Shown: positions 11,640-24,700, numbered from the stretch's first letter. The stretch: DNA of 64,000 nucleotides from Taenia hydatigena (GCA_036345935.2 JADWOT020000002.1:21392355-21456354), one strand, 5' to 3'. Notes: generated from the sequence alone by a model not told the origin. Numbers and translations: made by a program.

Positions 11640-14065
11640 TTTTCTCACTGAATTATTATTGTGTTTGATGAGTCGTTTTTTACTAGACAAGAAAGACGAT
11701 GCCAAAAGGTGAGCAGGAAGCTTTCTTTTTCTAACATCTGGAAAAGATGTGCTGTTGTTTCTGGAGATGGAAGGAGTAGCAGTGGCTCGAGGTGCGTGAA
11801 TTCTCAAAAGCGGTTGGTTCGTTGTCGTTTGCTTTGTGTTTGGTTAGTTTTCTCGTTCAGCTGTCCTTGTCTGACAATTTTTACTGGTCAAGCGGTTCGG
11901 TTGATTGGTTAGTTGGTTGGCTAGTTACTCCATGGTGCCATCTATGCCGTTTGATGTGTGGACGAGGACGTAGATGGTGGCTGAGAGGGTGGGTGGGTGG
12001 ACGGCTGGTTGAGTCCAGAATGTGTGAGTCCATGATGGAAGGCTTGTTAAGCTAATCTTTTGTTGCACCTTCCTGTATTTGGCAATGCATCGATTGGGAG
12101 GTAGATGTGTTGCACTGCGTTGTGTCAAGTGTTTTTTTTTTGGCCTTAGCGAGATGAACTTCTGTTAGACTTCATGGCCAAGAAGGAGTGTGAGATGCGG
12201 TGCGAGCTGAGATTAAAAGTGGATTGGATTGGCTCTCAGCACGCTAGGGTGGCGTCTCTCTGTAAAAGCATAATATCCGGAGTGCCCTCTCGATTAACCT
12301 GACACCTGTGTGCGAGTGATGTCTTTAGGTGAGCGCCAGATGTTATCGTCCTGTGGGTTGCATAACCGCGGCAGCAGTACGACGAATGTGTTGTAGCGTT
12401 GTGCTGCGACGGTGTGGTAGGGGGATAATGGATTGTCCGATGAGAGGTGGAATGGTGCTCGAGTTGAAACGCTCATCATCTAGCTTCGCGTGCGTTGCCG
12501 AGATAGTCGCAATTGGTAGGCACGTGGGCAAGAATATGGAACTAGTCTCCTTAAAGGAGGGTGATCGCATCCAATCATCGCTGTAGCTCAATGGTTTGTT
12601 TGTGCCCTTGAGGTGGTGCCACAACCACTCTGATACCTGTCCTGCAACTTCACAATCTTCGGTGGCAATGTGGCCTATTAACATCTTAGAGGTAGGTGGA
12701 CTCAATGGGGTGTGAATGTTTTGAAAGAGGCATCAATGGGCGCATTTGTGCCGATAAAATTAATATCATAGATGGTCAAACTTCACAGCTTTCACCAAAT
12801 GTAAAAAAAAAACGAATTGAGAAGCTGCAACAGAAGGACAGCCTCGCGTAAGTGGAGGTGGACTAGGGGGAGCGCCGGAGTTGACGCTTGGAAGGGTTCA
12901 TGGGCTACATAAGGTCGTGGCCGCGCACCATGCCTGGGTGCGCTGGCCTATGGACCGCGTTGGTAGTCTTCAGGTCCTTCCCTTCTCAGAGAAGTTTTAG
13001 AGCCCTACAATGGTGGCAACTGGGAGCCGGTCTGGCTCTAGGTGGCAGCACCTCTGATTCCCCTTGTAGGGCGGTAGGCGTGCATGGAATGCATTGAGGC
13101 ATCAGTGACAACTCCAAACTGGAGGTCTAGAAATGGCGTCTATCATCGGCGACTACTCCAACTCCGTGTTCTGCGAGAAGGCCGTTAATAACTAAAGTAG
13201 CCGTGAAGGGTAAGTGCACAACGGCATCAATAACGTGCACTTGCGATACATCTACGTCACGAGTAGCTGGCTGCAGCTCGGGCGGGCATGAGTGGGCAAG
13301 CCTGAAGTGCTTTAGACCTGAGTTTGTAGGATGAACACGTGTGATGAAATGCACAATGCCTCCTCCCGAAATCCACTTTGCAGAGGAGGTAGAGCAGCAG
13401 GTTCAGCTAAATTGTTAAGAGGGATTGGTAACTCTACATTCAGCAGTCACCTCAGTTGCACAGAAACCCGACAAAGGCCGCGGTCAACGCACTTCATTAT
13501 TCAAGACTGTGTGTCACGTGTCAATATTTGGAGGCTGATGTGCCTAGTCGGACAATAGAGGGTGGAATCGACGAGTGGCACTACACTTGTGTCGGGAGGG
13601 GTCCCAATAATCACTGTTGTGACAACAAATTTGCCTCAGCTTCGTGGGTGTGATGTTCCTGCACAAATGGAGAAGTCCTGCTTCTTTACAAGACAAACAA
13701 AGCAATGGCGTCTTTTGGTCAGAGTTGGGATGTCCGCAAGTGGTCACTGCTTCGTGTGTTTGTTAAAAGCACAGAGCAAATAATTAGCACAACTAAAATT
13801 GGGAGTGGAAGGGTGTTGTAAGTCGGTGGTATGCAATCCACATCGGATTGAATTTGCGTCCTGATCTAAAGGAGAGTGGAGTAGAAGAGGAAGTTGGTGT
13901 GGTGCCACTGCTACGACGTTTGCCTGAAGGGTGAGTTGCTGGCTTGTTGTGTGGCCTGCATTTCGCAGTCAACAACGCGTATGCTGTGATGCGGGTCGTA
14001 AGATTTGTGGAAGTAAAGACGCCTGACTGACTGTCCGAGCTGACGACGGATTGCTTTTGTTTTCA
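11640..14065. other. Flank of the relic and 5' flank of copy B
   Basis: Begins with the flank motif shared by the GLD-2 units (tttttactag followed by a purine-rich stretch near 11680). Sequence around 12060-12240 resembles the flank of copy B near 19240-19380. The remainder holds no recognised gene; any promoter or upstream untranslated exon of copy B would lie here, but none can be singled out. Confidence 0.4.
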
Positions 14066-14076
14066 GTGTTTGCACA
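14053..14076 (+). promoter_or_regulatory. Splice acceptor just before the copy B start codon
   Basis: A pyrimidine-rich tract (tgcttttgttttcag) ends 10 nt before the ATG at 14077. Such an acceptor fits either a short upstream untranslated exon or spliced-leader trans-splicing, which is known in tapeworms. Copy D has a similar acceptor (ctctcgttgtag) 13 nt before its ATG. Confidence 0.5.
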
Positions 14077-17000
14077 ATGTCAGAGCCGAGGGATAATGGT
14101 AGTGCGAACGGTGGTGAGCCACCCAACAGACGACCAAATGACCGTTCTGGTTTATCGGCCGCTTTGACCGCTGCGGCAATAGCAGGTGGAGCGGCGGCGC
14201 TAATTGGAGGGGCGGTGGCGTTGGCGAAGTTGTCGCGCAGCGATTCCTCAACGAACTATATAGATACTCTTTCAACAGGAATTAATGATTTTTACCGAGA
14301 GCATCATCAAACTACTGCCACTTATGAAAAAAAGGTTCAACTGAAAGATGCTCTCCATTCACTTATAATGCAGCGCTATCCTTGTGAGTAAAGGCTAAGA
14401 TTCTCAACTGTGAATCTTGTGGAGCCCTCTAGGTCTGTGCACATGATCGTGACATTTGTTTTCTCAGGTGCTGGTCGTCAATGTCCGCTTTGATGTAAGA
14501 CTGCTATCATTGGTCGTTGCTTTCATGAGTGAGCCTTCATGGGTTTGTGTGTCAGTCTGTCTGACGTGTACTTGTGTCCCCATTTGTCCTCCATCATTTT
14601 GGAGGCAACTTCTGTCCCCACCTGATTGTCTGTTGATTGGTGCAACGCCCACGTGGTGGCAAATGGAATGATTTACTGGTGGCGATAGTTGAGTGTGTCC
14701 ACATTTATGCATGAGTGTTTGCCGTTGGCCTTTGTGTAACTGTTCACTTGTTTTCTTCAATGTCCCTCGTTCCAATGCCTAATTCGCGTTCCTACACTGC
14801 CAAGCACTTGGTTTCCATGCATGCACTCCATCTGGAATGGCTTTTCGTTTTTTGTTGTTGCTTGGCGTTGCAAGCGTGTCGTTTCCCGTTGTTTACTGCA
14901 TTTGTAGTGTAATGACATTGTTCTTCTTCATTGCATTGCACAGACTCGAAGCTGTTCATTGTGGGCTCCTCAGCCAACGGCTTTGGAATGGAGGAGAGCG
15001 ATATGGACTTGTGTCTTGTGATTGCGTCACCGGAGGGTAATTCGTGGCCAAAGAAGGTCACTGTACTGGAAGGACTCAGATCGACTCTATTTCTTCGCAG
15101 TAAGTCTTCGGTTTAGCGCTTTTCTTCATTAAAAGTCGAATATTACAATGATGGCTTTGGGTGTGTGGGGTTGCATGGTTGGTGAGGAAATGAGGCTGCC
15201 TGGTCTACGACAGTTAAGTTGCCCTCTAGGAGAAGAGTTGAACGTCAAGATGTGTTTCGTAGGCGTAGCGGAGGACAGTGCGGCTAGAAAAGTGCGGTTT
15301 TCCATCTGCAAATTTGTTCATTTTGTGGTGTGAGGTGTGAAAATGTGGACACTACTCCGTGCCGCCCTACTACCTCTGCTGTGCCGATTGGGGGCGCGGA
15401 GGGATGGGATGTGGTGAGGTATACCGGATGCGCTGTGTCATGGATGGTGAAAAGGGACTGAGGGAGGGAGAGGCTGGTAGTAGGGGTGGTATGAACGGGA
15501 CTGTACGCTGACAGCTTGGTCTTGAATGGTTGTAGTTCTTAAACGCGTTTTGATCTATTTTGAGTGTGTTCTTTTTCAGGTTCTTCTGGAAGTTGTCATT
15601 TGGTACGCGCCACTGTGCCAATTCTGAAGTTTCGTGACGGAGTGTGGGGCATTGACTGCGAGTTGAATGTGAATAATTTGGTGGGGCTTCACAACACTTA
15701 TCTGCTCGCTATGTATGCTCGAGGTGAGACTAATTCTTTGCAAAATCTTTACGTAAGGCAGAAGATAAATCCACTTTCACCTGCTGAATTTGTTTGGGAT
15801 TGGCTAGGAATGTGCGTCGTTGTGTTACATTTGTCTTATTTTACTTCATCGTGTCAGCGTGTCGCTTTGCTTCGCATTGGAGGCGTTCCGTGGGGAATAT
15901 TTTTTGGAGTTTTAATGCGTTGGAACCCTTCTTAATGAGATAAATGCTGTTTTCGTTTGTCATTTTTAGGAAGTCTGTTGTTTGGTATTGTTGGGTAAGA
16001 GGCTTGTGCTGCTTGCTTTATTCGTGCAGTGTGCTCTTGACTGCCGTTTTGTATGTGCTTTATTAAAACGAACCCAAGTGGCCATGGGGTGTAGGAGTGT
16101 TTGTTTTCTTCTGTCTGACTATTCACATGTCAAGTGGATGCGTGTATCGTTGACGTGTGAGTGGAGGAGTAGTTGATTGCGTAATGTGCTGGGTGGTATT
16201 CACGCAATTGTTGACGTTGATGTGAGGCGCATAGATTTCCTTCCATGCAGTGGACCCTCGGTTGCCTCCACTGGGCGTGTTCGTGAAGCACTGGGCGCAG
16301 AGGATGGGCATCCATGGTGGGAGCCACGGCAAGCTCAATTCATATGTCCTACTCCTGATGGTCATCCAATACCTGCAGTGTGGATGCTCACCTCGTGTTC
16401 TGCCAAATCTGCAGGCCCGTTTTCCAGTAAGTTCTGGATTTACTGACTGATCTTCACTACTTATTGCGTAGAGATAGGCAGAGGTGGTGTGTTGAAACCC
16501 AGAAAATAGTTGCAGCTTGATTGCACTTCACTGACTACTTATGGTTAGCCTTGATTATCGGTTTTGGTGTTGTTTGTCAGGTCGTTAGCTGATTGATGGA
16601 GAGGGTGGGCTTTAATTTAACAAGGTACTGGGTAATTTACACTGAAACTGGTAAAGCCTCATTGGAGTCGTGTAATGTCATGGCATTTAAATGTCTATAG
16701 TTACTCGTGACCGAATGGTATGTGGGAATGGAGAGGACAAACTGAGATTAGGAGGAGTAGAGTTATAATCTCATTGAGTAAGTGGACTTTGCTCGGATAA
16801 GTGTGTGGGCTCCTTAGAATGGCACTGAATTGTAACCACACTTTTTGGACGAGACGTTGTGCTGTGCGTGTATTATTACCAATGTCTCTCCTTTTGTGGT
16901 GTGTGGTCACACGACGTGGCCTGATTGAGTATGGTCTGAATGCCATTTTGGTGTTTCTTTGAATGTGACTGCAGGAGATTTTCGACCCCAAGCGTCCAGT

Positions 17001-18120
17001 GGCGGAACTGGACATGAGTTTGCAACTACCGTGGAACCAATTGCGTAGTGCCAATCGGTCGAATGTGGGAGAGCTTTTTGCAGGTTTCATCGCCTACTAC
17101 GCGAATTTCGATTTTGCCGATCAGGCCATCTCGATTCGCAATGGCTGTCCCATAGATGTCAATCTGGCGATTCGGCGCCTTCCATATAACGAACAGGATT
17201 CCACTTGGTCTGCCTTTAAGATCTTCGTTGAAGGTATGTGTGAGTGTTGTGGAGGAGGTTGAGACTGAGGTCTGCCTCGTTACTTTCTTGGTTATTGCAC
17301 TCACTTAACCGTTGGTGAGTGAGTGGATGCTGTGCTTTGTGAGTGCAGTGGTGTCTGGACAAGTAGGTGAAGCGTTGGGAAGTGGGGTGGTTGTGACGTG
17401 AGGGTACATAGGTGTTGGAATGGTAGCTTCACACAAGGTATGTGGACGTAGCGTTTTTATGAATGCTATTGTTGGTGTGTCGGTTGTTGTCATTGTCGTT
17501 GGGATGCACAGAGGTGAGTAAGATTGATGTGGGAGGGAGACGTCGATGTTGCCGTGGTTACTGCCGAAGAGTGTGGAAGTCGCTGTTTCTCATGGGCACT
17601 GCACAACCCTGTTGCCTCGATGGTGGCGTGTCGCATTGTGGATTGTAGCAGGTGACAAGACGGGAGGGAGGATGGGTTGGTTGGTGATGTAGGTCTGTCA
17701 GTAGTTGTGGTGGTGCGTGTTGAGACGATGTTGTAATTCGGTAGTGCTTTGATGGACGTATTGCAGTGTGACTGGACAGATTGGGTTGCAGAAATGTGGG
17801 TAGGTGTCTACTTTGTGAGGTTGTTCATTTTACGGTCTGTGGTATGGTTGCTGGAGCGTTTGTGGTTGTGGTAATGATGGGATTGGGACGTACTCCTGCA
17901 TTTTGTTTTTTCAACTGCAGAACCCTGCGGTGAAAACAACGTTGCACGCGCTGTCTGTGATGACGCAGTTTTTGAAGACATTTGTGAGGCTTTCATGCGT
18001 ACAGATGAAGTTCTGCAAGCGCAGAAGCCGCTGCAGTCGCTTTGGGAGCAGCCGTCATTGTCTACTCCAAGCAGAGGTTGCCCCAACGAGAACAAAGATG
18101 ACGGTTGCTTGCTGATGTAG
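14077..18120 (+). CDS. GLD-2/TENT2-like poly(A) polymerase, copy B (complete)
   Basis: Six exons: 14077-14383, 14944-15099, 15580-15723, 16251-16426, 16975-17233 and 17921-18120. All introns are GT-AG and in phase; the product is 413 aa. Exon 1 carries a hydrophilic start, then an Ala/Gly/Leu-rich hydrophobic segment at about residues 26-50, then the helix that precedes the catalytic core. Exon 2 has the nucleotidyltransferase signature GSSANGFGMEESDMDLCLV with both first catalytic Asp residues. Exon 3 has ILKFRD...CELNVNN, where GLD-2 enzymes have DLNVNN, so the third metal-binding Asp is Glu. Exon 4 is the central domain (FVKHWAQ, SYVLLLMVIQYLQ); exon 5 the PAP-associated domain; exon 6 the EEP...NNVARAV tail. 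The family acts in the cytoplasm, elongating mRNA tails. Whether this copy is active is uncertain. Confidence 0.88.
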
Positions 18121-18890
18121 TTCTAACTGTGCTTCCTCTCTTTCCCTTATGATGTGCGCATGCATGTGCTAATTTTTTTCTCTAGTAGACAATAAAGGAT
18201 GAAGATGCTGCCAAGGAAGGAGGCAGCACTGCCTTATCCTGCATTTTGAACAAGAAGGCGGTTGTTTGGGCGGATGAGTGGAGAGTAGCAATGGCAGGAG
18301 GTAAATGGATTGTCGAAGGTGGTTGGTCCCTTTGATGTTATTGCTGGCGTTGTTGTTGGTTGGCGTTATTGTTCCTGTTTGGAGGATGGAGGGAGGAGAG
18401 GTTCCCGGATGAATGGTTTGGTGATTGTTGCATTTTGAATGCGCAAGTGGATCCAATAGAGGGTGATTACCATTTTTTGTAGATGTATTTGTAGGGTAGC
18501 CGGGCGAATTGCGCTCCACACGGTTGACTGAGGTAAGTGTCGAATGGGTCACCTGACCTACAGTGACCTTAAACCCTTTCCACCTATGTCTGGCTCTGAT
18601 TTTGCCTTCGCGCAGCGTTGAGACGTGTGGAAATCACCATCTGGCTGTTTGCTACGAGGTTGGAGTCTGTCTTGGCCCCATTTTACCTTTGCTATGTGAC
18701 TCAAATATGTGATGGTTGAAGGGCATGGTTTGCTCGACCCTTTATGACCAAGGAAGTGTTATCGTAGTGGTCACCCTTAAATTGTTTCCGTCGCGGTAAA
18801 ACGAGGCCAGCACTACCAAGCTAACTGGCTTTACTGCAAAACTTTGCATTATGGTCATCAACCGTTTCACTACTCGGTAAAATCGACGTT
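16867..18890 (+). repeat. Recent direct duplication (second copy of 1-2050)
   Basis: Bases 16867 to about 18890 repeat 1 to about 2050 in direct orientation. The 16,866-bp offset is constant, with only scattered substitutions through exons and introns (about a dozen in the first 1.2 kb by eye). Identity falls away near 18810-18890, where the flank of A contains extra bases. The upstream edge lies outside the window. Confidence 0.93.
18191..18196 (+). promoter_or_regulatory. AATAAA polyadenylation signal candidate, copy B
   Basis: AATAAA about 70 bp beyond the copy B stop, at the same relative position as in copy A. Confidence 0.4.
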
Positions 18891-20886
18891 TGACCACGTG
18901 CTGACTGCGGGGTTCTGTCTCTTGCATTCACCATTTCGAGGACAGCTCTCTTCTATCCTGGGCAAATACGCGGTTGTTTGCGCTGATGGGAGGAGTTACA
19001 AAGTCGTGAAGTGGATGAGCTTTTAAAGGCGGTTCATCTATTGCTTTTTTTTTTGCGCTGTGCTTAGTTAGTGTCCTTGTTAGATTGTCATCTTTGATGA
19101 ATTGTGATTAGTGAAATGGTTTTGTTGCCTGATTTGTTGCTACATGGTGTCATGCATACACGTGGATAAGCGAGCCGTTTTGGATGTGGATGAGGATGAT
19201 TATGGTTGGACGTCTAGTTGTTTCAAGGTCAACATTTGTTAACTTCCTGTATTGGCCACTTAACTGGTTCTGGCAAGCGTCTTTTGTGGACCTGATTGGC
19301 CGAGCTTGTCATACTCTGTACAGAATGTGAGGGGAGACATGTGGTCCGATATGGAACTAAAATTGGACTGGGGAATCCTTACTACGTAGTAACGTCACGG
19401 CGAGTGGGGGAGAAACCTCTACCTGAGGAAAGTAATCAAGCTGGAAGCCATGAAATCGCGAGATACTGAGACGCTTGTTTCATTTTTGTTTTGGTCGGTG
19501 GATTGGACAGCAAGGAGTGTCCGAATCGCTCCATAGCTTTCGAGGTCCTAGCTTCAAAAGCCGACTTTTTAACAAACTATGCAGGACCTTCTGGACCTCC
19601 AAGTCGCACACAGCTTCTGCATATCTGCACAGCAGTGAACAAGTTGAAGAAACGATTCGCGTCCCCGTCACTAAGAAAACGCAGCCTGACTATTCTGAAT
19701 TAAGCCTCACAAGTGGGGATAAGGCTCACGCATAAACTGGTGTTACACCGTTCAAGAAGCCAATAGGGAAATGCGAATTTCGCCTGGCATTTTCCTGTAA
19801 AATACGAAAAATAGAACCAACAATGAATCAGAGGACGTACTCCGCCTGAAAGAAGATTCAAGAAATTTTTTTACATTACACACACAGAACGGAAGTAGCA
19901 AGGCATAAACAGTCGGACTAACGTCGACCGGGGAGGAGGTCTTGTACAAACATTGGGGTTGGTTCTCCCACCCGGAGCTCATCGCAAATTCTACCACCTT
20001 TAAAACAAAGATCTGTTCAGAGTAGTGAACCATCTCGTTTGCAACGCGCAACTCCGTGCCTAGCCAAAAACCGTCCACCACGACAAGGTGCGATTCTGCA
20101 AAGTCACTCTGTCAGTCGATTATGAGGATGAAGTCTACGATCTAAGGAAAGAAAGAAAGCCACCTGACAAGGGTGGCACTAGAGACGGTGATTGAAAAAC
20201 GAGAGGACTATGCAATGCTCACGGTTCTTTAAATGTACCCTTCAGGGGAGAGGTGGAAACACAATACAAATCTGTGTTGAGGTGCCTGAAGCCGAGTCAA
20301 AGCCAATTTCTAGCCTCCGCTATTCCCTTTAAAGGTGTACTAACTCCATCAAGTTCAAGGCAATAAATATGTCGCAAGCCAATTAACCGTCTATTGTCAG
20401 GAGAAATCGCAGAGAAGTGGACACCATTGAAAATAGCACTGCATCCCTTTGTAAAAGCATCAACTTGGAACGCTCCTTCGACTGATCTGACGTCACTAAA
20501 AGGCCAGTGATGCCTGTGGGTGAGTGTCCGGTCGGTCGTAGCATCACGGCGCTGGATATGGGGCAAAAGTGGAGACATTTAACCACAAGGAAGTGGATTG
20601 CACTACAATGGAGGACGGGTTGAATTGGGACGCTTCCTGGCTTGTTTTATAGGAATTGCGGTAAGTAGGAAAGGACGACAAAATGACCTCCTGTTCCTTA
20701 CAAGTAACAGGGATTTGCTCCTTCCAAATTGTTTCCGTGGCTTTGTATTTGGTTCATTTGAAGTTGTCTATGTGCGGCTCTGAGATATGCCCAGCAATTC
20801 TCGCCACACCTCCTCCACCCCAATACTAGCTAGATGAAACTTGACCAAGCATAAATAAGCAGGTCTAAATTGGTTTGCATGAGCAA
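18891..20886. other. Between copies B and C, no recognised gene
   Basis: The first part is decayed flank of unit B. At 19491-19703 (+) two overlapping frames are open (one contains FEVLASKADFLTNYAGPSG), but no splice context or family is recognised. Confidence 0.4.
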
Positions 20887-21071
20887 TGTAAAACTATGTT
20901 TGTTATGACTGACGGTTTTGGTTTCGGTCAATTTATGTGACCATATTGTCCTGGCCGTGTTGGCTGGCCTCGGTGTCACGCCAGCAGCCCCTTTTCCTCT
21001 GTTCGCTGAATGCATATTCCGCCCTAGTGTCATTCCTTCGTTCGCCTTCAAGGAAGTCTCGGGAAGCTAGA
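20887..21071 (-). mobile_element. Solo LTR of the TRIM-like family, reverse
   Basis: 185 bp matching the LTR consensus in reverse, from TGTAAAACTATGTTTGTT to GGGAAGCTAGA. The central GGCTGGCC...CAGCAGCC core and CCTCTGTTCGCTGAATG block are recognisable. No internal region is attached and no clear target-site duplication is seen. Confidence 0.8.
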
Positions 21072-21776
21072 TGAATAATAGGGGCAGACGCGATGTCTGT
21101 CCACCCCTCCTCTTCTCAAGGAAATGTGTTAAATCTCGTCTTCCTCTGCGCAACTCTGCATTCAAGCTAGTACCTCTATTTCTAACAATTTTTACGCCTT
21201 TGATGGTTTTTGCTTGTTAAATTCCCATATCATGCTTAAGTATTAGGCGTGTTTTCAGCCTCAAGGAATTTGTAGGTAGTAGCGAATAACTAACATCGGC
21301 TATAATTAAAATATTGATGTCATCTGAATCATGAATAAAATCGACTTAACAAAGTGTTGTGTATAAATTTGGTTTCGATGGAATTTTGTACTCGAATTTT
21401 TAATTAGAAATGAAATCGGTTTGATTTGTAGGGAGTTGGTGGGGAGCCGCGGCGGCAAGCGTTCTCGGCTGTTGAGGTGCTCCCTTGCCATTCAGTCTGG
21501 GCGCACGCATATAGTTGTGTCTGCTGTTGTAGGGGCTGGAAACTTTGTGCATTTTGGTAGTATTATTACAGTTTTTTAGAGTTAGTGGTCTGCGAACGCA
21601 CAGTTTGGGCATTTTTGGGACGCTATTAATTGCTTGTGGCTTGTTAACTGCAGCTTCACTCCACTTGCCCTTAGCTGACACCCAAGTGACCGCACTTTGA
21701 TAGTTATCTGAATGTGCCAGTCCTTTTTGTGGAGGTGGGGGGGTTTGTGTGGTAGTGGGGCTTCTTGGGGCGAACT

Positions 21777-24700
21777 GTCTCGATGCTCTCTCGATCCGAG
21801 TAGAGCAATTTTTCCAACAATGCTGTCAAGCATTCGAAACGTTCGAGAAGATGAAGCTTAGAAATCACCTCCACTCAGCCATCTCGCCGGCCTTTCCCAG
21901 TAAGTCTGTGTACGTTGTTAGTGTTTTTCTTTCATTTTATGGTTAACAGTGCACAATTTGGTTGAAGTTTGCAACACCAATTCGTTTCACCCATTTCTCA
22001 GCCATCCTAGAATCACGCGTTAGGTTTTATATCAAAAAGCGTCTGTTTACCTGGACTGTACTCATTCCTGTACAAACTGCCTAACCTTGTCAGGCCTATC
22101 GCAGCTACCAGATGATTGAATCGTCAATTAGGTAGCTTCTATGATGGCTCACCAAAAGATTAACCTATGGTGGCATTTGATTGTGCCTATATTTGGTAAT
22201 GAGTCTATTTTGCACCGCGGCATCTTATGACAGTTCATTAATTCTCTTTGATGTTACTTATTCTACTAAGAGCTTTTACATATCCGCTTCTCCGTCCATC
22301 CCGTACTCATTCATTCCTTCATCCATCTATTCACCCATCATGTATCCATTCCTTGCACACATGTGTAATTTCTGCCCATTCATCCTCTGCGTTCCTGTGT
22401 CTCATCACTCGTGGACGACCTTATCATTTGTAGCTTATTTCTCCCTTTCATCTTTCCCTTCGCTTCTCATAGAACTCTTTCCATTGTATAGGCTCGAAAC
22501 TCTTCATTGTGGGTTCCTCAGTCGACGTCTTTGGTCTGGACCGAGGCGATCTTGATTTTGCCGCGGGAGTTGCAGAGGGGGGGAGGTGCCTATGCGGTGC
22601 TGAGCGGCACTAAGTCCCTTTTGCTCCGTCATGGTGAGTGGTTTGTTGCCAGCTATGGGTGTTGTTGTTGCTAGGTCCCTAGAATGGTGGGGTAATGACA
22701 AGGTGTCTGACAGGCCGTGGTGGACCACACCAAGTCTGTTGTTATTGCGAGGAGGTGGAGAAGAGCGGAAAGACTGTCTGTAGAGATTGTGTGAGCAGGA
22801 CTGTATGCCACCAGCTTAAAAGCCTACTTTCCGCATACCGTGAAGTTGTTGCTTTCATTTTTCGTTTTGCATGTTTTTTTCAGATTTCATCTGCAGCTGT
22901 AGGGTGATTAACGCCAAAGTGGAAATTCTTAAGTTTCGTGACCATATTCTCGCCATGTACTCCCGAGGTGATTATTGTTCCTCGCTTTTCTTTGTGTAGT
23001 TACTATCCTGATTGGATGCTGACTGACTAGATCGCGAAGTCCATTGGTCTCCTTTTGGACTGGTTATATGTGCGCCGAAGGAGATTGGAAGTAGAAAGAG
23101 CGTGGTTGCTTTGTCTTTTTCTTGCCCTACCTCAATGTCCCCCACGAGCTGGCACTAGTGGCTTTCCATGAGGAATACTTTTGAGTCTCCATTGTGGTGT
23201 TTGTGCCAGCTAGCTGGGTACCATTGAGAACCCTCTTGATTAAGTGAATGCTGCTGTTTTTTCTTTTATGCAATGGGTATTGTTGTTGTTCATGCGGTTG
23301 CGTCATCCGTGCACGTGGTGATTGACGGCTCTTTTATGCATGCTTTTTTCGAACTGCAAGTAGCTCACCATCAGGATTCTCAATATCGGTTTTATGTGCC
23401 TGGTTGTAGAGCTGCAAGTGGTGAACGATTGCTTTGATGTGCGAGTAGAAGGTGGAGAATTTTATCGCGAATGCTTTAAGCCAGAAGACGACCAGTAGCC
23501 TACTTAGTGGGATGAAATTCCCTCCTTAACAGTCGATCCTTGTTTGTGCCCATTGGGCGTGTTTGTGATACATTGGGCGCAGAAGATTAGCATTTATGGT
23601 GGCAGTCGTGGCAGGCTTAACACGTACGCCCTACTCCTGATGCTCATCCAATACCTGCGGTTTGGATACTCGCCTCCCGTTCTGCCGAATCTGCAGAACG
23701 ATTTTCTGGTTTTATATAAGTAGGGAGGTATGATCTGTTTGAAACCAGGAATGGTTGTACCTTGAATGCATTCCACTGATTGACTATGCGTAGACTTCCC
23801 CGACTGTTGTAACGTTATTTCGCAGGTTCGAAACTTTGAAAAATGCTGAGAATGTTTTGATGGGTCTAGGGAATCCCTCCTTAATTTGTGGAAGCCAATG
23901 GCATTGGAATGCTTATGGGTATCCCTCAACGATTGTTAGCTGAGACTAAAGTGGTGGCCAGAGTATTTGAGGAGGTAGGGTGGTTGTACTTCATCCCTTG
24001 AATGAGTGTGTGGGGTCTTCAGAATCTCACTGGATCGTAACCGCGCCTCCTGGAAGAGACGTTGTGTTACGGCTGTGTGGTTCTGTTGCCAACTCTGACC
24101 AGGTGCTGTGCTCTGAGTTGATTTCTGGAAAGTTTGCAATATTTTTAAGCGAAAATGGTTGATAATGGAAGTATCAGGAATGTAACTTCTCCACTTCTTG
24201 CTACAGTTCTTTCGCACCAGACGTCCAGTGGAAGAAGTATATAGGAAGTCAGATCTACCCCGGAGGAAGGCACGGAGTGCCAACAAGTCCACATTATGCG
24301 AGCTCTTTGCCAGCTTCATCGCCTACTATGCGGGCTTCGATTTTGCCCATCGGGTTATCACGATTCGCCGTGGCCGACTCTCACACATTGGTAGGCAGGT
24401 TTGCTGTCTCCCACCTCGCAAACGTACACGTCTTGCATCCTCCTTCAAGATCTTTGTCGAAGGTGAGTATGGGCTTTGGGGATAAGGGTGGGACGGTGGA
24501 CTGCCTTTGCCCTTTTTTCACTGCGGCTTGTTAGGCTAATTAACGTAGGCAGTGTTCATTCGGTGGTGCGCTTTGGAGGTAGAGTTGTGTCAAGGCTGCT
24601 TTTAAAGGTGTTGGGGGGTTGGGTGGGAGAATGCGCAACCTCACGCGGGGCGGCGGTATGTGGCTTTGTCATGATTTTTGTAATAATTAACACAGTGAGG

